Part shown: positions 58,617 to 64,000 of the stretch, one piece after another
Layout: each line of letters starts with the position of its first letter
Numbering within the stretch: the stretch's first letter is position 1
Origin: Imbricaverruca yamaguchii
Lineage: Eukaryota; Arthropoda; Thecostraca; Neoverrucidae
Length of the DNA: 64,000 nucleotides
Assembly (NCBI GenBank): GCA_034440575.1
Contig: JAOTOL010001147.1
Location: 228,501-292,500 of the forward strand
Reading direction: 5' to 3'
Position numbers and translations under genes: made by a program
The notes under the pieces: generated by a model
Told to the model about the DNA's origin: nothing
The model's input: only the letters and a program-made list of their open reading frames with translations
Database searches by the model: none

Positions 58617-59733
58617 GCCCCACACTCGCCAGCGCCTGGCCGTGTGGCGGCGTGCGCGGCGTGTGTGGCGGCGTGCGCGACGGCGTGTGTGGCGGCGTGT
58701 GTGGCGGCGTGCGCGACGGCGTGTGTGGCGGCGTGTGTGGCGGCGTGTGTAGCGGCTGTGTGGCGGCGTGTGTGGCGGCGTGTGTGGCGGCGTGTGTGGC
58801 GGCGTGCGTTGCGGCGTGCGTGGCGGCGTGTGTGGCGGCGTGTGTGGCGAGCGCATCGGTCGCACGGAACGACGGTCTGCATGGACAGGAGAGCAGCGCC
58901 GCCGCGTCTCCACCGACGGGGTGGTCTCCGACTAGCGATGCGGCCTGGTGACGCGCTGTGCGCGTGCTCGCGACATTTGCCGCGCGACGTTTGCCCGCGC
59001 CTGCGCCGGGCGAAGACGGCCGAGCTTGTCGCTGCCGACGTGGCACCGCTGGCCGAGCTTGTCGCTGCCGACGTGGCACCGTTGGCCGCGACGCAAGCCA
59101 GCTCCACCGCCGTGCTGCGTCGGCGTCGACGACTGCCAGCGATTCGTTGGCGTCGCGTTGGATGTGGCCGTGGAACTCCCGCTCGACTGAGTCCGGATCG
59201 GCGGCGGCGGCGGCGGCGGCGGCGGCAGTGGTGGTCGGCTGGGTCGCCACGGCCGGGACAGATGTCGCCACGGCCAGGGCAGGTGTCGTCACGGGCGGAG
59301 CAGAGGTCATCATCACGGACAAGGCAGAGGTCGTCACAGGCGAGGAAGAGGTCGCCACGGACGAGGAAGTGGTCGTCACAGACGGAGTAGAGGTCATCAC
59401 GGGTAATGCAGAGGTCAACATGGGCAAGGCAGGGGTCGCCACGGACGAGGAAGTGGTCGTCACAGACAGAGTAGAGGTCATTACGTGCGAAGAAGAGGTT
59501 GTCACGGGCGAGGCGGAGGTCACCACGGCCGGAGGAGAGGTCGCCACGGGCGAGGCAGATGGCATCATGTGCGGGACAGATGTCACGGGCGGGGCAGATG
59601 TTGGCACGGACGGGGCAGATGTCACGCTACCCGACGAGCATGTGACATCAGCTGACATAGAAGCGGTGGATGAAGTATCCGTAACGGGTGGTTGAAGAGG
59701 AGGCTGCCGACGGCGATGGCCGGCTGTTGAAAT
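58617..59733 (-). CDS. zfh2: probable preceding exon of zfh2-like gene (low-complexity N-terminal region)
   Basis: A minus-strand frame open from 59772 to 58450 begins after a good acceptor (GTTACTGTTCCAG, exon from 59733). It encodes a Thr/Ser/Val-rich repeat region, a run of nine or more Ala ((CGG)n at about 59195-59230), basic segments, then an Ala-Thr-His repeat from the 12-bp array. A GTGAGT donor lies at 58611-58616 (exon end 58617). The downstream zinc-finger frame is different, so either a short intron (about 58437-58616) or a frameshift within the repeat array joins them. No conserved domain is visible, so coding is inferred from the long open frame, codon-phased repeats and position before the zinc-finger exon. 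Confidence 0.5.
58625..58860. repeat. 12-bp coding minisatellite (GTGTGTGGCGGC)n
   Basis: About 19 units, some GTGCGCGACGGC or GTGCGTTGCGGC. Near 58750 a unit is short (GTGTGTAGCGGCTGTGTGG), which shifts the frame for everything beyond it. The unit is otherwise four codons long. Confidence 0.9.
59240..59650. repeat. codon-phased degenerate repeat (GTCAYCACGGGCGAGGCAGAG)
   Basis: Variable units of 15-36 bp built on GAGGTC[GA][TC]CAC and GGCGAGGCAG. On the minus strand they give the Ser/Thr/Val/Pro-rich repeat V-T-T-S-S-S-V-A-T, with all unit lengths multiples of three, as expected for a coding repeat under frame constraint. Confidence 0.75.
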
Positions 59734-60339
59734 CTGGAACAGTAACCATGCGTTAATTGAGAGGCTACACACAACTAACTACCTTCATTTGCAGATGCAT
59801 CTGGTCATGAATCGGTATAAAAAAATATTGCCACCATGCCGGTCCGCTTCGAAGGTGATCTGTGACAAAATAGATGTAACCATAGCCGGGTTTTCAATTA
59901 ATGGTTGGATTCGAAATCGGTACATGTGCAACTCAGCGGGTGTGTTCCAGGAAAATTTAAATCGTACTCGCAGGCTAATTGATGTTCGCATGCATGATTA
60001 GAGGCGGGTCCAGGATGGGTCTTTGATCTATGCTTTGTTCATTTCTTCTACGATCTCTTCAAATATACATTTCTGCATTCTTCTACGATCAGCCTCATGA
60101 GCGGGGCATCCCCAGATCCTCCCCCAGTCACCTTACATGCGCACGAGAGGAGGTCGGCATGTGCTGCGGTCAGGTAACCACCAGGGCTGAGTGTGCACGC
60201 ACTGCACTGAGCTCCGTGCACCTATTAGTTCAGGCAGGTCGCCGCTTTCCGATCGACTCATACCGAGGGAAATCAACGACAGTAAATACGAGCGCGTGTC
60301 CATGTCTGGCGTGACAATGTTCACACGGCATTCGTCGAC
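59734..60339. other. no feature recognised
   Basis: Probably intron or upstream region of the zfh2-like gene. No exon was recognised. Confidence 0.4.
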
Positions 60340-60610
60340 CGGACGTCAGACGAGAACGGCAACAGGTCAGAGCAGGACATCCGAGCAGGACAATCATAGC
60401 GAGGGCATTAGAGCAGAACGACTACAAGCAGTGCGTCAGAGCAGGACGGTCACATGCAGGACATCAGAACAGGATGGCCACATGCAGGACATCAGAACAA
60501 ACGGTCAAAGACATCAGAAGGACATCAGAAGCAGGACATCAGAACAGGACGAGCATGACTAGTGCGCCAGATCAGGATGGCACAAGGAGAATGTCAGAAC
60601 AGGACGGTCC
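60340..60610. repeat. irregular minisatellite of GGACATCAGAACAGGA words
   Basis: CAGGACATCAGAACAGGAYGG recurs about eight times with CACATG or AGCATG spacers. Confidence 0.75.
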
Positions 60611-61404
60611 GGAGCAGGGCGTTACAACCATTGTAATATATAAGAAGTTGCAGTAACTTTCGGCTACGCATCTATGAAGAAGATATGACATTTATCGGAG
60701 CAAATGAAACCCGCGAAAATGATCGAGCATCTTTTCCCATCAATAACTATTGTTAGCTTTTCACAAGAGCGTGACGTATATCGCATTAGCTTGCCCTCTG
60801 ACAATTCATACTATGTCGTGAAATGTGTAAATACTCCCCTGTCCCTCCCCTCCACGTCGGTGACGGAGCAATGCACTGCGCTGATAAAAACTCGCAATAC
60901 TTGTTCTTAATCTTCTGAATGACCTTAATGTCTGCAAGCGCTAGCGCACGGGCTGAACCAGAGTTCTTCGGGCAATGCCATCAAGCTATAATTTAACACT
61001 ATATTAAATAGGATGCATGGTGACGCTAAATGCTGCAGGATATTGTCGGCCCAGTTGGCTAGATTAATGGTGGCGTGGGCTTAGAACATGCTGGGGGCAG
61101 TCTGGATGGTGTACGGCACGTGCTAACCACGCGGAGAACGACAGACACTGCGACTCGCCATACAGGAACAGTCGTCTGTCCAATTGGTCGGCTAATTCAG
61201 CGGCATTCAGGCAGCTAAATTAAGGTCGCTCACGATCATAAACTCAGGGACACTCAGTCGCCGAATCAAGGACACTGGGATGGTCAAATCAGGAACGACT
61301 AAGTGCCCGCAAGGAATTGCATGGGGGAACACTCAGGTACGACACCGTCCGGCCACATCAGAAACGACTATGGAAGCTCAGTCGGTTAAACCAGGAGGAA
61401 AAAG

Positions 61405-61460
61405 CTAGCGAAACGCTGCGAAACGCTGCGAAACGATGCGAAACGATGCGAAACGCTGCC
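61405..61460. repeat. 10-bp repeat (GCGAAACGMT)n
   Basis: Five units of GCGAAACGCT or GCGAAACGAT in a row. Confidence 0.9.
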
Positions 61461-61484
61461 AATGACGGACTGCAGATGCAATGC

Positions 61485-61735
61485 TGCTATGGCGTTGACA
61501 GCACAGTCGTGGAGTAATTACATTCTGCTACGGCATTCACAGCACGGTCGTGGAGTAATTACATTCTGCTATGGCTTCACAGCACAGTAGTGGAGTAATT
61601 ACATTCTGCTATGGTGTTCACAGTGCTGTGAACACCACAGCAACCATCTCCACAACCATGCTCATGGTTTGTGGAGTAATTACATTCTTCTACGGCATTC
61701 ACAGCACGGTCGTGGAGTGATTACATTCCTTCGGT
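61485..61735. repeat. about 50-bp tandem repeat with embedded palindrome
   Basis: Units read GGAGTAATTACATTCTGCTA then YGGYRTTCACAGCACGGTCGT. Four to five copies. Between the third and the last copies lies a perfect palindrome, TGGTGTTCACAG TG CTGTGAACACCA (61612-61637), followed by a partly inverted piece. Confidence 0.85.
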
Positions 61736-62097
61736 GTCCATCTACTGGAGACGTTATGTTTCAATGTTGCATGTGAATACGTTCAGACGCCTTTTTGCGC
61801 GCCGGCGCTCAAACAATAGATTCACCACTTAAGGTGTTTTTTTCCAAACATTCAGGTGGTTTTCCCAGGTGGTCGTGACAAAAGGTAACTGATACTGTAT
61901 TATACAAAATCCTATGTCAAACTATCCAGCAAAAATGTGTGCTGGAGTATTTTACGTTGAATCGATGAAGTAGAGCAACGAAAGTTGAACATAAACGGTT
62001 TGCATGAGCATGTAGGGTAATAATTACGATTTTCAAATGCTTAGAAACACTGACGCTTACTGGCATGTGCCTGGCACATGCCTGACGTATAATGTTT
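61736..62097. other. no feature recognised
   Basis: AT-rich spacer without recognised features. Confidence 0.4.
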
Positions 62098-62252
62098 GTT
62101 GGGTGACTGGTTGGCTGATTGGTTGGTTAGTTGGTTGGTTGGTTGGTTGGTTGGTTAGTTGGTTGGTTGGTTGCTTGATTAGTTGTTTAGTTGGTTGGTG
62201 GTCGTTTATTTTTGTTTAGGGGTTGATTGGTTGGATGGTTTGTTGGTTTTTA
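62098..62252. repeat. (TTGG)n microsatellite
   Basis: Imperfect GGTTGGTTAGTTGGTTGG run. The complementary CCAA word is also the tail of the SINE at 36754-36921, so this may be an expanded SINE tail, but no SINE head is evident next to it. Confidence 0.85.
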
Positions 62253-62992
62253 CTGAAGTGAGACGTGTTCTTACCGTATCACACATACACATACTAACTG
62301 CAGCACGCACATGTTAGGCGTAGCATGATTCAAAGCTACATGACGTTTGCTGCAGTGTACTGCTGACGATCATTTTGGACGCTAGCAGTTCGACACAAAA
62401 TTGTGCATTCACCTGTAGAAATACGATCACCAAATTATACCGAAAGTTTCGAGGATAGTGACCAATGACATACCAATGGGATATTTTCATCCGCCCTACA
62501 CGTGGACGTCTTCTGCACTAAGAAAACAAAAATACAGTCTGCTGCTTATGTGGCACGTAACATTATGCGACCGATAACATGTTTCGTCTGAAGTGAACGC
62601 ACTACCTCTCATACACGGATTCCGGTGGGGCCGATTGGGCACATGCTCCGCTCTTCGTTGACCGATTTCCATGGAAAGTGAATGGAAAATTTCATGGATT
62701 TTCTACGATTCAAATAGCATTACCTTCCGCCAATAATGGCTTAAGCTAATCATATTCTCGTAAAGTTTGAAGTTCAACGATTATGTCGTATCGCGTACTT
62801 ACGATAAGTAATTGTGAGATCCACCTCTAGAGTACTTGTTGGGCTGTTCGAGTCCGGCTCTAGCGAAATTCCTGTTTTCAGACGAATGCAGCGTGGGGTG
62901 GAGGAACTCGCGAGTCTGTTCATGAAACTGCGCTGGATTGCAATCATAATCGTGAGTGATCGTTCGGTTGAGACTACTACGACACGACATCA
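62253..62992 (+). other. possible left flank and 5' LTR of the Ty3/gypsy element
   Basis: No coding feature. A CA dinucleotide at 62991-62992 followed by TTTGGCGACCAGGATGAC looks like an LTR end plus primer-binding site. The LTR start and the second LTR are not in view, so this cannot be confirmed. Confidence 0.35.
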
Positions 62993-63005
62993 TTTGGCGA
63001 CCAGG

Positions 63006-63640
63006 ATGACGGATAATTTTCCGTTGCTACATGCCACACCGGCTTTCCTTCCAGTGCCGGGTGCGCCACCTACGCCGTGGTTCCAACGGAAATCCACATT
63101 TGAGGTCTACATGCTTGCTTCCGGTGGTAGTTCTTTGCCTGATTGTAGGAAAATGGCTTTGCTCCTCCATTGCCTAGGATATGAAGGGCAAAATGTTTTC
63201 GATAACCTCAAGGACACTGGCGAATCTTTCAAGACTGCATTATTTGCCCTTGACGCTCATTTTCTGCCGAAGGTCAGTGTCGTGGCCGAGAGATATAGGT
63301 TTCGACAGAGGTGTCAACTACAGTCTGAGTCCACAGAAGACTATGTCAATGGTTTGTGGGGATTGGCCTCACGGTGCCGTTTTTGGTGAGCTGAGAAAAA
63401 AAAATGATTCGGGACCAAATTATAAAGAAAACGTGCCTTCCCAGGCTGAGAGAGAGGCTGCTGTCGGAGTCCTCTGATCTTTCCTTGGACAGGACCCTGC
63501 AACTTGCTGCACAGGCTGAAGTTGCATGTACTCATGCACGGGAGATGGAGGAAAATGCTGCACAGACTTCGTCTCCAGTCAGTGCAGTAACCACCAAGTT
63601 TAAGACTTGTAGTGGGATGAGGGTTCGTCAGAATCCAGCT
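63006..63640 (+). pseudogene. Ty3/gypsy gag (frameshifted)
   Basis: Structural polyprotein of the element. The start at 63006 lies immediately after the presumed primer-binding site. It is intact to the Leu-Ala-Ser-Arg-Cys-Arg-Phe block at 63389, then a frame change near an A9 run at 63394-63402 moves it to the 63404 frame. The zinc-knuckle region is degraded to isolated Cys residues. Confidence 0.8.
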
Positions 63641-63689
63641 AAGGCTCAGGATGTTACTGGTAGGTCTTGTTACAGTATGGTTCATCCAC

Positions 63690-64000
63690 TCATTTGCTAC
63701 AGATTCAGGGGTGTGCCGGTTCAGGCGCTGTCCCCTAGGTTTGCCGTCTGTGCCAGGTGCATTCCAAGGTTGATGACCAGGCTGCTATTTGGTCTCAGTG
63801 GTATGCAGTGCTATCTGAATGATGTTCTTGTGTTTGGGCGTAACCAGGCAGAACATGACAGTAACCTTACTGCTGCATTGTATCGATTGAACCAGCATGG
63901 TGTGCAGTTTTAATCAGGATAAGAGTGTCTACAGCAATGAATCTGTGACATACTTGGGACTGTGCGTATCCAGAGATTGAATCACTGTGGATTCAGATCG
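63690..64000 (+). pseudogene. Ty3/gypsy reverse-transcriptase fragment
   Basis: Contains the palm-domain motif around 63812-63823 with Asn replacing the first catalytic Asp (codon AAT at 63818-63820), then the thumb-proximal T-Y-L-G block near 63951. Preceding RT residues (near 63735-63780) are scrambled relative to the usual R-L-P-F-G block. Nonfunctional. Confidence 0.8.

Larger units (their letters stand above)
62993..64000 (+). mobile_element. decayed Ty3/gypsy-like retrotransposon, gag fused to RT by deletion
   Basis: Gag starts at the ATG at 63006 and continues to 63389 with the family blocks MALLLHCLGYEGQNVFDNL, F-L-P-K-V-S-V-V-A-E-R and a T-E-D-Y-V-N-G-L segment. After a frameshift near 63385, gag goes on (MIRDQIIKKTCLPRLRERLL, LSLDRTLQLAAQAEVA). 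Soon after, at about 63690-63760, it passes directly into reverse transcriptase: LLFGLSGMQCYLNDVLVFGR near 63784, then A-L-Y-R-L-N-Q-H-G-V-Q-F and, after a one-base shift near 63911, the N-Q-D-K-S and S-V-T-Y-L-G-L blocks. The protease and most of the RT N-terminal half are missing. The catalytic Y-L-D-D reads Y-L-N-D. The copy is inactive and runs off the window end. Confidence 0.85.

Overview
The window reads as arthropod-like eukaryotic DNA. Genes are split by spliceosomal introns, there is no operon structure, transposon fragments are frequent and tandem repeats are abundant. A short interstitial (CCTAA)n tract near 17.3 kb is the arthropod-type telomere motif. CR1-like, Penelope-like and Ty3/gypsy-like elements fit an arthropod but do not fix a lineage; chelicerate or crustacean would both fit. 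Nearly all open reading frames here are artefacts of repeats or short random frames. Only two host genes can be supported, both on the minus strand and both incomplete.

Layout. 0-4 kb is a satellite array of 9-bp units arranged in blocks of pure sequence variants. 4-8.5 kb is mostly featureless with small tandem repeats and one copy (7148-7486) of a dispersed repeat whose inverted partner lies at 53428-53740. 8.5-9.8 kb holds a GC-rich minisatellite followed by the reverse-transcriptase remnant of a Penelope-like element (minus strand). 10.3-10.7 kb is a degenerate tandem repeat. 11.6-14.8 kb is a 3.2-kb foldback (imperfect palindrome) with an internal duplication. 19.2-20.6 kb is a decayed array of related monomers. 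24.6-28.7 kb contains two CR1-like LINE copies in opposite orientation; the plus copy carries ORF1 with an SGNH-esterase domain, an endonuclease with an in-frame GC-rich insertion, and the beginning of a reverse transcriptase.

31.9-35.6 kb contains the 3' five coding exons of meckelin (TMEM67/MKS3), the ciliary transition-zone membrane protein. Its introns hold a small MITE and a 1.3-kb minisatellite of about 21-bp units that is G-rich on the transcript strand. The 5' exons were not found. 36.7-39.8 kb is a nest of retroelement debris: a tRNA-derived SINE with target-site duplication, a gag-like fragment, and two inverted retropepsin-like fragments. 41.0-41.5 kb is a very long (CA)n tract and 42.8-43.4 kb a 60-bp minisatellite. 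43.4-56 kb is largely featureless apart from a tRNA-like SINE piece, hairpins and the second dispersed-repeat copy.

56.5-59.7 kb (minus) contains early exons of a zfh2/ZFHX3-ZFHX4 orthologue, a giant zinc-finger homeobox transcription factor. Its first zinc-finger cluster is clear, but no homeodomain exon is visible anywhere downstream in the window. 60-64 kb has several small minisatellites and ends inside a decayed Ty3/gypsy element whose gag is fused by deletion to a reverse-transcriptase fragment with a mutated catalytic motif.

The two host genes have no visible functional link. I saw no CRISPR, no bacterial system and no convincing intact novel protein. The most unusual content is structural: homogenised satellite blocks, a large foldback, inverted element pairs, and repeat arrays that touch the splice sites or coding frame of real genes.
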